NCBI RefSeq assembly: GCF_041146395.1
Contig: NC_091006.1
Location: forward strand, 10,484,001 to 10,548,000
DNA from: Eulemur rufifrons
Taxonomy: Eukaryota > Chordata > Mammalia > Primates > Lemuridae
Direction of reading: 5' to 3'
Length of the DNA: 64,000 nt
Shown here: piece after piece, positions 1 through 33,596 of the stretch
Layout: each line of letters starts with the position of its first letter
Position numbering within the stretch: the stretch's first letter is position 1
Translations under genes and position numbers: made by a program
Notes under the pieces: generated by a model
Database searches by the model: none
Told to the model about the DNA's origin: nothing
Seen by the model: the letters and a program-made list of their open reading frames with translations, nothing else

Positions 1-479
1 TGGGGCCTGGCGTGCAGTCGGTGCTCAGTAAATGTGTCTAATGAGGAGGTGGGTGACACCCACCCCAATCCTCCTTTGGACATGCTTCTTGGAGGACAAT
101 CCTCTGTCCATGCCGTCTCCAGCCCCAAGTTATTGCCCCTGGGGGATCCAAGCCAGGCCACTCAGGGTCACAGTGACCAGCACAGGGATGGCCTTGTGAG
201 CTCTTAGATCAGGCTGGGCGTATACAAAGTCCATTTTCTCCCAGGGTGGCTCTCAGCCATCTTGGCCCTCTCCCAGGCAAGGGATTCATGATCGGGAAAC
301 CAATACAGGGGACAACAGGTCCTTCCAAAAGGTGGGAGAGGACGCAGTCTGAGGGTTTTGTGACCCAATTCGAAGGGGTTCTTGTTCTTTACACCCTGAA
401 GTCCTGAGTCACTCAGGAGGGGAGAAAGAGTCTGATTAATCCCAGCCCCTTCTTCCTAAATATTAACAACTCCAGTTAA

Positions 480-655
480 CCCTGGGAGAGAAATGCCTGT
501 CTGTGCATCTGCCCCCACACTGGACTGTGAGCCCCATGAGGGCAGGGTTGGGCTGTCCCAGTCACCGCTGTGACCCCAGCACAGCACAGGGCGGGGCGCA
601 CAGCGTGCAACCCAGTTGAGTTTTTTGGATGAAAGAATAAACAAAGGATATTTTT
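480..655 (+). repeat. L2 LINE 3' fragment
   Basis: The L2 3' end pattern is visible: 'actgtgagccccatgaggg...caggg...ctgt', then a degraded 'gcacagcacagggcg' stretch and an A-rich end with aataaa. Confidence 0.6.
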
Positions 656-733
656 TCTAAGGTGAACAGGGATTTTTTTTTAAACATGAAAAAAGAATGC
701 AACAACTTGAAGGCAACCAGCTTCACTTACAAA

Positions 734-739
734 TTTATT
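734..739 (-). promoter_or_regulatory. OPA3: Candidate OPA3 polyadenylation signal AATAAA
   Basis: AATAAA on the minus strand in an A/T-rich setting, about 2.7 kb after the OPA3 stop. Another minus-strand AATAAA lies at 1731-1736. Which is used, if either, cannot be decided without transcripts. Confidence 0.35.
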
Positions 740-999
740 CTGACCCTCTCCCCATATCGCAAAGTATACAAAATTTTAGCCAGCAGGAAACCAGACCAAT
801 GAAACTTCCTCTGGCCTCGTGCATTCTGCGAGAGGGTTCTTTCCATTCCACACGCCCTGACCAATCCCTGCCCCCCCTGGCCACCACAGTGGGTGAAGCT
901 GACGACAAGGACTGGCCACTGGCAAGGACGTGCCAGCGCTGAGCTTGAAGTCTCCGAGTTGAGCGAGCAGCGCTCCCTCAGGGCCAGGGCGTTGCTGGG

Positions 1000-1185
1000 G
1001 TCGAGAACAGGGGCTGTGGCCCGACTTCACATCCCGCCTCTGCCTCTTCCCTGCCTGTGTGACCTGGAGCAGGTGACTTTCCCTCTCTGTGCCTGTTTGC
1101 TCACCGGTGAAATGGAGAACACAACGCGGTGGGGATTGTGCAAAGCCCTTAGAACAGCGCTGGCACCTAACCAGAGCTCAACCAA
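1000..1185 (+). repeat. MIR SINE
   Basis: The core-SINE order is recognisable: 'gtgtgacctggagcaggtgac', 'ctctctgtgcctg', 'ggtgaaatgg', 'agcccttagaacagcgctggcac'. Confidence 0.6.
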
Positions 1186-1973
1186 CCTCATCTGCTACAA
1201 CGATGACTATTGATCACTTGTGGATATGCTGGGTGGGGGCAGTCGCAGTCCCTGGCCTCCGGAGAGATGTGTCAGTACCACAGTGGACTCCCGAGGGGTA
1301 ACCATGGAGACCAGGTTCACTGGTGAAGGTCCATCAGTCCATCGCCCCTCCATGCAGCGGTGTCTGTCCATGGCCGCCTTGCCCTCACTAGGACCCACTT
1401 GCTCAGTTCCCTGTACTCCAGCTTCGCCCCCTCTTCTGGGAGGAACTGAGATGCTGTTTCAGAACCCGCTCTTGGTCTTTTTGGGTAGGTCTTGTGTTCA
1501 GGTCATCGTTACCCCCCGGGGAAGTGAGGCGAGGGGGAAGGCCCTAGTCCTCCCACCTTCACCTGCAGGTTCATGGGATGAATCTGCCCCGTGTACTGGA
1601 TGCTAAGACCCCTCACTGGCTGTGGCAACTCGGGCAAGTGCCTTTCCTGCCCCACAGCCTCAGTTTCCCCAGCTCATAAGATGACTCTTGGCCCCTTCCT
1701 CACCAAAACCTTCCCAGCTTCTCTCCTGATTTTATTAAGCCTTGTACCCATTTCGGAGATCGGTATCAGGGTGCTCAGATACATCAAGATACCTTCCTCT
1801 CCCTGGGGCCCCTTTAATCAGGAAACAGCTGCAGCCTACAGCATGGGATGCAGCCTGGCGGGGCCACACCCCTCCCCACTTCAGCGGTGAATCCTGGAAG
1901 AGAAACCAGGTGGGGAACGAGGAACGGCCCACGGGGTTGGCAGGAGTCCCAGCATACCCCTGGGGGTGGGGAG

Positions 1974-2350
1974 GTACAGTGGGTTGAACGGTGGACCCTC
2001 AAAAGATATGTCCACATTCCAACCCCTAGAACCTGTGAATGTGGGCTTATTTGGAAAAAGGGTTTCTGTAGATGTAATAAGTTAAGGATCTTGAAGTGAG
2101 ACCACCTTGGATTTAGGATGGGCCCTAAATTTAATGACAGGTGCCCCTACAAGAAACAAAAGAGAAGGAGGCCATTTGAAGATGGAGGCAGAGCCAAGGA
2201 AGGCCTGGAGTCAGCGTCACCAGAGCTGGAAGAAGGGGCGTGGCCCTGCCCCCATCTTCATTTCAGACTTCTGGCCTCCAGAACTGTGAGGATGAACTTC
2301 TGTTGTTTTAAGCCATCAAGTTTGTGGTAATTTGTTATGGTGGACCCAGG
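1974..2350 (+). mobile_element. ERVL-MaLR LTR (MLT1-type), solo
   Basis: The LTR pattern is visible in order: 'gttgaacggtggaccc', 'agatatgtccacattccaaccc', 'acctgtgaatgtgggcttatttgg', 'gggccctaaatttaatgacaggtg', and the end 'gttgttttaagccatcaagtttgtggtaatttgttatgg' in pieces. It is non-coding and has no internal retroviral sequence. The subfamily is not resolved. Confidence 0.75.
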
Positions 2351-3428
2351 AAAGAAGTTAGGGCCAACTGGTGGCCTAGTCCAGTGGGACGGAGGTGGGA
2401 CTTGGGGGTACTGCTACATGAAGGGTACATGAAGGGGGGCTCTCGGAACAGCCCAGAGCCCCAAGGGGAAGGAAGCAAGAGCACACAGCTCTGTAGATTT
2501 GGATGGAAGATGGACGACGTGACAATCTAATCCACGGGCCAGCAGGTCCCTGAGAAAGGCCACTGACGATGGCGGGGAACGTAGTAGGAAAAGATGTACC
2601 ACACAGTGCAAGGCCCAGGGACTTTGAGGACAGGTAAACAGGGGCTGAGGCTGAAAGACAGGCTGGATTAGCCCTAGTTAGGACCAAATTTTCTACTCCG
2701 GGAGTGGGGAGGGGGGTCTGGGCGCCTTTGCCTAGAAAAGACCCTGCACGGCCATGCCAGTGAGTTGTGCCAAAGACTAAAAGACGAGGGGGTTCTGCTG
2801 GAATATTGCACTTGGGGTCTCAGAGGAGGTACCACAAAAGGGGGAAGAGATGGTTCGGTGGATCCATTGCAGGCCAGGACCTTTCTTTTTCCCCCATTGA
2901 AGAGAGCGGCGCTGCCCAGCTAGAGCTGACCTTAGAATGTGAGGGGGACAAAAGGTCTTTGAAAGACACGGACGGCATTTCCTCAGGATGCTCTGACCAG
3001 CTGATGAAGGGGAGGGGTGTTCCAGTGTAAGGGATGAGCACCCCAGGGAAAGGTACCACTTACCAAGTAAACCCGCCAAGGGGTGGGGGTAGTACAATGA
3101 CAAATAGATTCGGCTCAAGCCCAGGTTCCATTCTTTCTTTTTCTAGAGTGCCTGCGATGTCCTGCTGGCTGGGACCTTACAGGTCCTCCCGGTTTGCAGA
3201 TGGGGTGAGGGATGATGGAGGGGGCGATGATGGAGTGGGCCATGTTGGAACACTTCACCAGCTGGTCCCAGTGCCGGGTACCACTGGTCTCAACAGTAGA
3301 GGGTAACCGAATGCCAAGTTGCATCAAGATCCTGGTGGTTTCTGCTGGGCCAGCGCAGGAAGGGGTGGTGGGGGGAAGGCTATGTCAGGCACGCAGGGCC
3401 ACGTCCAAGTTCAGGCTTCAGCAGTCTT

Positions 3429-24110
<20,682 letters not shown>

Positions 24111-24234
24111 TCACTGCTCGTTAGTGATGTCACGTACCGAGTCGGCTTCCCCACCCAAAGCAGGCTCTTAATTAGTCCTAATTAGGTCTAATGAGTCCCA
24201 GGTACACCTTCCTGCGCAGGCTAGCGCCCTCTCT

Positions 24235-24530
24235 GATAGTAAGAGCGCAAACTGGCTGCGTACTTATACCGCCGCGGGTTGGAATCCCAGCTCCGCCATT
24301 TACTCGCTGTGTGATGTTAGGCGAGTGACTTAACCTCTCTGGACTTCAGTATTATTATCTACAAAAGGAGACTCGTAATAGCATCGCCTTACTGGGTTGT
24401 TGTGAACTCTGCATGCGAATTTTGAGTGTAAAACATAATGAGTGAACGATGTTAAGTGCTTAGAATGGTGCCAGTCGCACAGTAAGCCTGCAATAAACGG
24501 CCCTTATACGGTATTAGCGTTGTTATTGCT
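24235..24530 (+). repeat. MIR SINE, nearly full length
   Basis: 'gttggaatcccagctccgcc', 'cgctgtgtgatgttaggcg', 'gtgacttaacctctctgg', then 'gcttagaatggtgccag' and 'aataaacgg'. One of the best-preserved MIRs in the window. Confidence 0.85.
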
Positions 24531-25827
24531 AGCTCCAGCGTAAGGGTGTATTTCATCCCCAGGAACAGCTAATCCAACCCTTTCCCAAGTCACTGATAAG
24601 GAGGCTGAGACCCAGAAAGGGACAGCAGGCAGGCACTAGGTTCCTCAGCCTGCAGAGATTGCTAGTCCAACGTCCTGGCTAATAAAACTATACCCGTTCT
24701 CAAGCAGCCCCACTTCCTCCATTGGTGGGTAGGGTCCCCAGGGAGCTGGCTCAGGAAGGAGTTTAAGGACATGTCCCAGACTGTCCTCCCTTACCCAGCA
24801 GGGAGCAAAATCGTATAAACAATGTTAGGAAGAGGTTAGGAGAAATTCCTGGATGATGGCGTGCTAGTGGGTAACTGAGAGATTCTAGGAGAGGTGGAAG
24901 GACAGGAGAAGACAGCGGCAGAGGAATGGTGTGTAGGAGGAAACATACATTCAGGACACAGAGTCAGGGGACGCTGGGCTTTCCTTGGCATCCGCTTTGA
25001 GTGTCCTTTGTCAAGTGTCTGGCACCAAGGGACCAAGTTTCTTCATCTGTAATGATGGTGGTGGTGTGTGTGTACCCAGATATTCTAAATCACTAAGAAT
25101 GCCAAAATTCCATAAAAACAACCCCTTCCCAGGTCCCTTCTCGGTTGAAGGTGTGAGGTAATCCGGGCCTGTTTAAGGTCCATAATCCACTTGGGACCAA
25201 TCCTGTTCCCATTTTACAGACAGGCCAAGTGAGGCCAGAGGATGAAAAGGATTTGTCCAAAGTTCCAGAGGTAATTAGGGTGGAGCTGAGGCTGGGATTT
25301 CTTGAGTCCTAGGCCAAGGCCTTCTCCTGATCCTTAAGGAGAGCCTGGAGCTGAAGGACCTACTGTGGGGCTGAGGGCCCCCATCAGGGGTTTAGGAAAC
25401 TTCCAAACTTGTGCATGATTTTTTTCTGTATAATCCACTGGTATTTCCTCAGCTTTTAGAACAATGCCTGACACACAGTAGGTGCTCGATATGTACTGAA
25501 TGAATGGGAATGAGCATTTGGTGGGAGGGCGTAGTGTCCGGGCTGTCATCTGATTTCCCAGGGAAACTATGTTCAAAACATTTCTAGGCCCTCCATCTCC
25601 ATCCCAGCAGCTTTATAGCAGTCAGTCAGGGTACCAGGCCTCCCTCCCTTCTCCAGCCCCCAACACCGAAGCCCAGACTTCCTGCATCTCAGCACTCCCT
25701 CCACCTCCTGCACCCCCTGAAGAAATCACTTTCCTCATTAAGTGCATTTTTTCCCATTTCTTTCCTCCCTCCTCTTCCTTTCTCTGAGAAAGATTTCCAG
25801 GAGCCTCTTCTGGGAACTTCTGAAGCG

Positions 25828-25828
25828 T

Positions 25829-25874
<46 letters not shown>
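25828..25874. repeat. (GT)n(GA)n compound microsatellite
   Basis: About twelve GT units run directly into about eleven GA units. Confidence 0.95.
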
Positions 25875-26389
25875 GGATCTGCACATCTCAGGAGCCTGTT
25901 TACACACAGGGAGGAAGAAAGGAGGAGGAGACATTCCCGGAGGGACGAGGTCTGTCCAGAGTGGGTGCTTCCCCTGCCCTCCAGCCCAGTTCTGGAATGA
26001 TGGCCATTCCTGGTGACCCCTGTGGCCAGGGGAGGGAGGGGAAGCCATCAGCCAGAGCAGACAGCCCTGGCCACGCAGGGGCGTGGGAACAGAGGCAGAG
26101 ATGGGGAGGGGAGAGGGAGCCCAGGATGGCCCAAGTGCTGACTCATTGGCCATGCGACCCTGGACTAGTCGCTTGGCCTCTCTGGTGACCGTCTTGGACT
26201 AGTGCCTGGGATCCTTCCCAGAGGCTCTTTCTGCAGGCCCCCTGGTCACCCTTTTCCCAGAATGGGTAAGGGGCTTATGTTACATAGTCCCACAGGCCCC
26301 CATCAAAGTATTCCTTCAAAATAAACCGTAAAGCTGACCACGGATCCACGCTCAAGCCACCAGCACCACCCACCCCGCCCACCCGCCGG

Positions 26390-27035
26390 CACCTCCTGCC
26401 TGGACTCCTGCAGTCATCGCCTCACTGGGCTCCTGGCTTCTGTCTTTATCTCCCATATTCTCTTCCTCACTCAACAGCTGGCAGGATCCTGTTAATATTT
26501 AAGTCAAATTACATCCATCCTCTGCTGAGCTCCCATTTATCTTGGAGAAGAAGGCAAAGTCCTCAGTGGGCCTTACGTGGCCCCCCACAATCTGCCTCTG
26601 TGCCCTCCCCGGTCTCATCTCCCAGCCCTCTCGTCCTCCCCGCCTCCGCCCCAGCCACACTGCTTCACCTGCTGTCCCTCAAAATCCAGACACTCTCTTA
26701 CCCCAGGGCTTTCACACCTGCTGTTCCCTCTGCCCGAAATGCTCTTCCTGCGACAGCCACAGGGCTGACCACTTCACCTCCTTCAGGTCTTTGCTGGAAA
26801 GCCACCTCAGGGAGGCCTTCCCCCGTCCTTATTTAGATGAGACTCCAAGTCACCCTCTATCCCCTCAACTGGCTTTACTTTGTCCCTTTACATTTAGCAA
26901 TTCCAAACATTATGTCTATTTTTACTTATTTGTTTATCGTGAGCCCTGGGCCAGGGCTGTCTTGGCCATTGCTGTGTCCCCAGCCCCACCCAGCACAGTG
27001 GCAGGCATAAATCTCTGTGGAATGAATGAATAAAT
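26390..27035 (+). repeat. L2 LINE, long 3' segment
   Basis: 'cagtcatcgcctcactgggc', 'ctgctgttccctctgcccg', 'caggtctttgctggaaagcc', and the end 'gtggaatgaatgaataaat'. It covers the L2 ORF2 end and 3' UTR. Confidence 0.8.
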
Positions 27036-27200
27036 ACCTACCCTTCTTCTTGTCCCGAGCCTCTTTCCCAAGCCTGCCGGACTTGCACCTCTTCCAGGCA
27101 GTCTGCCTGATTGCCTGTCACTTGGGTTCTGACATTCTCCCTCTTCGTCTTCAGTCCTGACTTGGAGAATGCTGTTTTTCTAGAACCTTAGAATTCCCGT

Positions 27201-27707
27201 CTTATACTCTCTCCCCGGTATGACCTGAGGCCTTCCCAACGGTAAACATAACGACTTTGATCCAGTGAATTTCTCCTTCCACCTTCCCTTTGAGTCACAG
27301 ACTTCTGCCCACTTGTTGGAAAATTCTCATCTTTTTCTGTTTTTATCTTTACCTTCTGGAAACCACATATTTCACTTAATTTACTCATCCCCTCCTCCAA
27401 GAAGCCCTCCATGACTCCCAGACTGTGATGGGGTCTGGGAGCCCATGAGAGCAGGGCCAGGGCTGTCGTTCGTCACACTGTGTCACCAGCACCACAGGGC
27501 TAGGCACAGTTGCACTGAATTGTTAGGGGGTCATGGTGGAGGATGATGGCTGACCAGTGACACACTAACCTCACTCTTTTCCTATGTTTTTGTAATCTTA
27601 TGAATATTAACAGAGCCTTATTTACATACAATCTGCATACACCAGACCAGGAGAGAAGGGACTGTGGGATGAGACTGGAGGATTGGGGGCTCTGCACCAG
27701 TCGGGGT
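27201..27707 (-). other. GPR4: GPR4 3' UTR / downstream
   Basis: Immediately follows the GPR4 stop. I see no clear canonical AATAAA on the minus strand close to the stop, so the 3' end is undetermined and may lie further left. Confidence 0.5.
27390..27530 (+). repeat. L2 LINE fragment
   Basis: 'cctcctccaagaagccctcc' and 'agcagggccagggctgtcg', then 'gctaggcacagttgcac'. Short and degraded. Confidence 0.55.
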
Positions 27708-28796
27708 TCACTGTGCCGGTGGCAGCATCTTTAGCTGCACCTGGTCCCCCTGGGAGGACGGAGCCACCGCCCAGCCAGCAGCCAAGGCTCTAGCCGTGCT
27801 GTTCCTCTTGGAAGTGAGTGGGGTCTCCAGGGTGAGCGAGGCGTTGGCCATCTCCTGGGGCTTGTCACTGGCCAAGAAGCGGAGCAGGTTGTGCAGGGCC
27901 TTGGCCACATCGCTGCGGGCGCCCTCGTTGACGAGGCAGTAGAGAATGGGGTCCGCCACACAGTTGAGGCTGGTGAAGGCCAGCGAGCTGTGATAGGCCG
28001 AGAAGACGCGCTCCTCGAAGCCACAGTCCCAGGGGCGGCCCAGGTAGACGGCGCTGCGGGACAGCAGCAGCACGTGGTAGGGCGCGAAGCACACCAGCAC
28101 GATGGCGATGAGGCTGAGGGCCAGCCGCTTGATCTTGGCCTTCTCCTGGCGCTCGGTGGACACGCTGCCCCTGACGGCCCGCAGGATGCCGCGGTAGGAC
28201 AGCAGCATGAGAGCCCAGGGGAACAGGAAGCCCACGAAGACCCGGTAGAGGTTCATCCAGGCCACCCAGCCTTCCATGGGGAACTTCTCAAAGCAGAAGG
28301 TGTGGTTGTAGCGATCTCGGAAGAGCTCATCGTGGAACAGGGGTGCCGAGTTGGCGCCCAGCTCGGTGGCCCAGACCACGGAGCTGATGGCCACGGCCGT
28401 CTTGACGCGGCGCAGGCGGGCAAAGCGCAGTGGGTGGGCCACGGCCAGGTAGCGGTCCACCGAGATGCAGCACAGGAAGGCGATGCTGATGTAGATGTTG
28501 GTATAGAAGATGAACCCAAAGAGCTTGCAGGAGCCGGGGCCGTGGATCCAGTTGTCGTGGTGCAGGAAGTAGTCGACCCACAGCGGCAGCGTGCAGATGT
28601 ACAGCAGGTCGGCGATGCTGAGGTTCATCAGGTAGACCCCCAGCTCGTTGCGTTGCCGCACCTGGCGGTAGGCCGCCCACAGGGCCAGGCAGTTGGTAGG
28701 CAGCCCCACGCCAATGACAAAGATGTAGAGCGACGGCGGGAAGAGGTGGTCCACACGGGAGTCCACGTGGCAGCCCTCCCACGTGCGGTTGCCCAT
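27708..28796 (-). CDS. GPR4: GPR4, proton-sensing G protein-coupled receptor
   Basis: Intact single-exon ORF of 362 residues plus stop, the same length as the human protein I recall. GPR4 is a plasma-membrane class A receptor activated by extracellular protons; it couples mainly to Gs/cAMP and is prominent in endothelium. Seen in sequence: seven hydrophobic segments; N-glycosylation sequons NRT at residue 3 and NHT at 164; the extracellular disulfide pair Cys90/Cys168; the DRY motif at 114-116; and DPILY (282-286) in place of NPxxY. His79, His80, His155, His165, His241 and His269 are all present, covering the pH-sensing histidines reported for the family. The start is ATG at 28794-28796 (MGNRTWEG). 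The same frame extends three codons further upstream only through a GTG, so the ATG stands. The C-tail at about 340-350 ([14 protein letters not shown]) diverges from human, while the end [12 protein letters not shown] is conserved. Confidence 0.98.
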   Translation of the reverse strand: MGNRTWEGCHVDSRVDHLFPPSLYIFVIGVGLPTNCLALWAAYRQVRQRNELGVYLMNLSIADLLYICTLPLWVDYFLHHDNWIHGPGSCKLFGFIFYTNIYISIAFLCCISVDRYLAVAHPLRFARLRRVKTAVAISSVVWATELGANSAPLFHDELFRDRYNHTFCFEKFPMEGWVAWMNLYRVFVGFLFPWALMLLSYRGILRAVRGSVSTERQEKAKIKRLALSLIAIVLVCFAPYHVLLLSRSAVYLGRPWDCGFEERVFSAYHSSLAFTSLNCVADPILYCLVNEGARSDVAKALHNLLRFLASDKPQEMANASLTLETPLTSKRNSTARALAAGWAVAPSSQGDQVQLKMLPPAQ

Positions 28797-30059
28797 CCTC
28801 GGCACTGGGGCTTTCTAGGCAATTCCCCTGGCCCACGGGGGCTGTGGGGCCACAGGGAGCGGGAGGCCATGGGGCCCCCTGAGCCCCTTCCTTGGAGGCT
28901 CAGGGGAGCATGGTGGGAGGCAGCCCTCAGGGAAGACAGGAGCTTGACTGTGAACCGAGGGGCAGGCTGGGCAGGGAAGGGTAGCGCCTGAGAGGGGAAG
29001 GTTGGAGGAGGACTAGGGTTACAACGGGAGGGAGGTTTGGACGATGGATTAATAAAGAGCTTTGTCAAGGGGGTGTTTATAGACCCAATCAGGGCACAAA
29101 TGGGGGGTGACACAAAAATTGGCCAAGGACAGTGTTTATAGTATAGATGAAAGCACCAGTGGGCAGTGGTGAGACGATGTTGGTAGAGGAGCAAGGAAGT
29201 AAGTGTGGTAGGTGTTGAAGTAATGGCAGGGGGAGTGGAATGTTCTAGAAGGCACAGGAAATATACAAGACAGTGTTGAGACAGAACAGACTACAGTTAG
29301 GGAGTGTTGAGAAGACCAGGCAATGCAGGTGGGAGTGCTGGCATTTCCTAGGACATCAGTGGGATAAAAGGAAATGAATAAAGTACCCAAGGAGGTGATT
29401 ACGGAACAGGAGGTGCCCTGTTGGGGGTGGACAGAGAGGAAAGGCTCGGTCTGGGGACTGTGGGAAGGGATTTTAGGAAACAGGAAGGAGGTGAGTAAAG
29501 GCCAGATCAGAGGAGGGTTTTGGATGGAAGGGGGAATTTGAGGGGGCAGGGGAGGGACTTGGCTGGGTCCTGGCCTGGTGGGGTCTGAGGGGCTGGGATG
29601 ACGTGGCCCCGCCTCACAGCTGACTGTGCAGTGCCTGTGGGGAGAGAGGACAGCAGTGAGGGGAGTCACAGACGTCCCTGACCTCTTCTCCCTACATCCA
29701 TCCCCTCACCCCACGTTCCTGTGGACCACCGAGGGTGGACACCCCAACAATGCCCCCTTGAGTCCCATCCTAAGCAGCAGATCTCTGGGCACACAGATTT
29801 GAGGTGCCAGGCATATTTTTCCCTGATATATGTTAAAATAAAGACCCAACTCAGATTTTAGAGCTTTCTTCCAGAAACTATAAAACAAGTACAAATATGC
29901 TTCAGGAAATGTCAGACTAGTCTAACCCTATGAATTCACAGGGAGGGGAAGGGGCCCAGAGAGGCTGGGCCACCTCAAAGATGCAGAACAGCGCAGAGAT
30001 GGGACCAGGGTTGGGACCGCCCTCCCACTCCCAACCCAGCATGTCCCGTTCTTGACAAT

Positions 30060-30290
30060 GATGATGATAACAGCTAAGCCCTTCAGCCCTAGTTCTTGAG
30101 CCCTACTACGTAGCAAAGCCAACCCTAAGCACGTTTACGGGCATTGTTTCATTGGCAGTTTCAATAACCCTATGAGGAAAGTAGTTATTCTCCCTGTTTG
30201 ACCAACTGAGGCACAGGGCTGTTCCGAGACCTGTCCAAGGTCCTGATGACTGGAGAGGGAAAATCTCCGCCCCCAGCCCTTTTCTCCAGC
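30060..30290 (-). repeat. MIR SINE
   Basis: 'tgatgataacagctaagccc', 'aaccctatgaggaaagtagt', 'ccaactgaggcacaggg' in minus MIR order. Confidence 0.6.
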
Positions 30291-31049
30291 CCGGGCTGCA
30301 GTTCCCACCCGAGGATAACCTAACAGAAAAGGGCCCTGGGCTGACAGCGGGGACTGGGAGCCATAGCTACAGAGAGCTAAAGGGAAGCACAGAGAGCAGG
30401 AGATGCTGGTTCAAGGTCAGGGAGCAAGGGGAATCCCTGGGGTCAACGCCAGCAGTCCCCCACCTTGGGGACCACTCCCTTCACTGCCTCTTCACTCTCC
30501 CCTCCAATTTTCCTGAGTGAGAGCCTTGAGCCTGTTGCCCCCTCAGTTCTGGGAATGTCCACGTGCTCAGAGTGGAGGACAGGCATGAACCCAGTCCCAG
30601 AGAGGACAGCAAACACCCACATCCCAGGCACCTTCTGAAGCCATTGCAGCAAGGATTTAGTGTTTCTGGATGTGAAACTTTTTTGTTTAAACAAGATCTT
30701 AACTGGAAACCCAACCTGAGACAGTGCAAAGGAGACGCTGCCCTGCGCTCTGGGTGAAACGCAGTGGGGGCGGGGAGGCCACCTCCGAAGAATCCCCAGG
30801 GCACACTTTGGAAACCACTAGTTGAGTCTATTGGACAGATGTGGAAACCAAGGCCAAGAGAGGGTAAGGGAACGGCCCAAAGTCACACAGCAGGCCCATG
30901 GGACCCTTCCAGATGCCTGAGCCTCTGTCCATGGGAAAGTCCTCTCAGCTCCACCTCCGCAGTGAATCCCGTGTCCTTGCGTGTCTCTCTAAAACCCCTG
31001 CCACTGTCCCCTCTGCGTCACCATCGCCACTTGCTCAGACCTTCGAGGT

Positions 31050-31620
31050 AGCATCATCACTGCTCTTCCCGGCTGCCACTCTGGCTTCCTTCAACTAACT
31101 CACTTCGCACCTGGCAGCTGGAAAGATCTTTCTAACACGGAGATCAGCTGTTGTTGCTTCTCTGCTTGAAACACTCCAGTGGCTTCCAAATGGGCTCGCA
31201 GTAAAGTCCAAACTCCTTGCCCAGGTGAAAAGGCGCTGCCTGTGTGGCCTGGGCAGCCCAGCCGACCCTGCCCACCTCTCCTCCCCAGCTGGGCAGGCTC
31301 AAGGCCAATGACCTTTCCAGCCTCAAAACCTCTGCACTTACTGTTCCATCCGTCTGGAATATTCTTCCTTCACATCTTAAGACTAGCCCGCTCAGCTCCG
31401 TCACTTCCCCAGGGAGCCCCTGTCCACCCAAAGTCCCGCCCACCTCCCCTTGCAGGAGCCTCTCCTCGCATCACCTTGTATCTTGTCTGTCTGTGTCTGT
31501 CTCTCTGTCTAGAATGGTGTCCCAGCCAGGCAGGGACTTTGTGTGTCTTGTTGACTGCCGTATCCTCAGCACCCAGGACAGGCCCAGAGTACAGGAGGTG
31601 CTCAATAAATGACTGCAAAC
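31050..31620 (+). repeat. L2 LINE, 3' segment
   Basis: 'cctggcagctggaaagatct', 'cttgaaacactccagtggct', 'cttactgttccatccgtctg' and the end 'gtgctcaataaatgactgc'. Confidence 0.8.
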
Positions 31621-33596
31621 GGAAGTCGTTCCAGAAGCTTTCCAGAGGCCAGAGGCAGGGAGGAGAAACACGCGCTCTCGGCATGAGGCGGCGCCACCTC
31701 CAGCTCCAGCTCCGACGGGGTGGGAGGGACCCAGGGGAAGAGGCGGCGGGGGAGAGATGAAAAGCCCAGATCTGGGCTTCATAATTGACTTTGAAAGGTC
31801 AGGGCTGAGTCCTGCTCGGTAAGTCCTGCCCCCTGTGGGGCCCTCGGAGACAGAGCCGCTGCCCCCACCCCAGCCTCACCATGGACAGAGGCTTCTGGGT
31901 CCTGTGGAGGCAGGATGGGTAGGGGCTCGCTCCTGGTGCGATCCCTTCAAATGGAAATGTCCCACCGGGACAGAGTCACTGAAAACACCTCTCCCATCTC
32001 CTCCGTCCTCTTTCTCCTCCTCTCTCTGCCCCTCAGTCTCTCCCTCCTTCCTCCTGTGACATTGAGGAAATTACGTTTCCTTCCAGAGCCTCAGTTTCCC
32101 CTTCTGTAAAAGGGAACACAACCTTTATACTAATCGCATCACAGATATGAAAATCTTTGGTAGAATGTGATATCATCTATATAATGTGTGGTATTTGAAT
32201 AATTCTTATAATTCTCTGGGCACTGGAGAGCTGGGACAAGAAATGAGCCAGTTCTTAATGGGGGGGAGGCAGCCACCGAGACCTGGGTCCCCTCTGCCCC
32301 ACCTTCTGTTGACCCCATGGCTCAGCTGAGGCTGGAGCTGGTACACAGGCTGGAGACATTTCCGGCAGCCAGAGGAAATACACTTCCCATTGCTAATTTC
32401 CTCAAGGGGGACCGAGACAGGCAGCCCTCCTCCCTCCTCTGCCCCTCCTCCCAACCCACCTGTGTCTTGGGGGTGCTGGGCCTAGGGGAGGGGTTCTCAG
32501 ACCACCCCCTCTTCTCCCCGACCTGAGATCTGCCAGCCATCAACACCCCAAAAGTCAGCAGGGAACCTCAGACTCTTGGAATACCACAATGCAGTGGGCC
32601 TATGTGTGGCAGCTGGGGGCACAAGGCAATTCCTGACCCCTTCCTGGTACAGATGGGGAAACTGAGGCCCAGACCAGGGAGGCAGTCATCTAAGTCACAT
32701 GATGTGTCAAGACCAGGCAGACCTCCTGTTGCCCTTAGCTGAACAGCTTCCCCTTCCCTGAATTGTTTTCTCCCTGCTTCCTGCACTCTACAGTTTTTCT
32801 CAAGTCTTTCTAGGGGGTCTCAGACCCCTTTGAGCCTCTGCTGGAAGATACAAACCTTTTCACCACAAAAAAAGGAAGACCTTCCATACCTGGTTCTCTC
32901 ACCCAGCTCCACCACCCCACCCCGCATCAAGACCCTCTCTGGTGGGGATTTAGGTTGTGACCCTGACTCTGGCTCTGTTGGGGGGCTGAACCTCCAAATC
33001 TCACAACCCACCAGAATCTCCCTGTCCCACAGGCCCCCCTGTTGGGTCCCTGCTGGCCCCTTGCAGAGGGTCAGGGAAGAGAAATAAGGGCGGAGGGACA
33101 GTAGGGGACAGGAAAGACTAGTCGACCCAGCCCCCCGCCTTCAGGCCTCAGCTGCTCTGGCCACATAAGTCCTTGGGCCCCACCAGCCACCCCCAAATCC
33201 AGCAAGGCTAAAGGACCTGGAGGGTTGAGAGGACAAGAGAGAGGAGTGATATAACCCCCACAGCCCCCTGCCACCCCTCGGTCCACTCACCAGTCTTGTC
33301 CCCAAGCCACCAGGCTGCCTCCCCCTTCCTCTGTGGGCTCCAGCTTTCCTCCTCCCCCTGTCATCCCCAGGGGACCGGCCAGCTCCGGTCTGCTCATTAG
33401 GGACGAAATGTGATCACCGTGCCTCGCTCCCCACCTGGTGCCCTGGCAGCCAGGCGGAAACCAGGGGGCAGTCAGGCCACCCTGACCGCCTCACTGGGCC
33501 TCAGTTTCCCCATTTCTACCGAGGGGGTCTCTTTCCGGCCCCCACGTCTACACTGCCCAGAAGAGATACTAAAGTCCTCAGTCTACCTCTCTGACG

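Larger units (their letters stand above)
1..3428 (-). other. OPA3: OPA3 3' UTR and downstream region
   Basis: No coding exon is seen here. The interval should hold the OPA3 3' UTR and whatever follows it. It contains an L2 fragment (about 480-655), a MIR (about 1000-1185) and an MLT1-type LTR (about 1974-2350), all on the plus strand. The UTR boundary cannot be fixed from sequence alone. The human alternative terminal exon (OPA3B) lies further downstream of exon 2 and, if present, would be left of this window. Confidence 0.6.

Noticed and set aside
28794..28805. Possible N-terminal extension of GPR4 by three codons
   Set aside because: The frame opens with GTG, not ATG. The family start MGN... 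at 28796 is the normal one.
27891..28991. 366-residue open frame on the plus strand opposite GPR4
   Set aside because: It is the antisense shadow of the GPR4 coding exon in GC-rich DNA. The composition is His/Gly/Ala/Val-rich with no recognisable domain.
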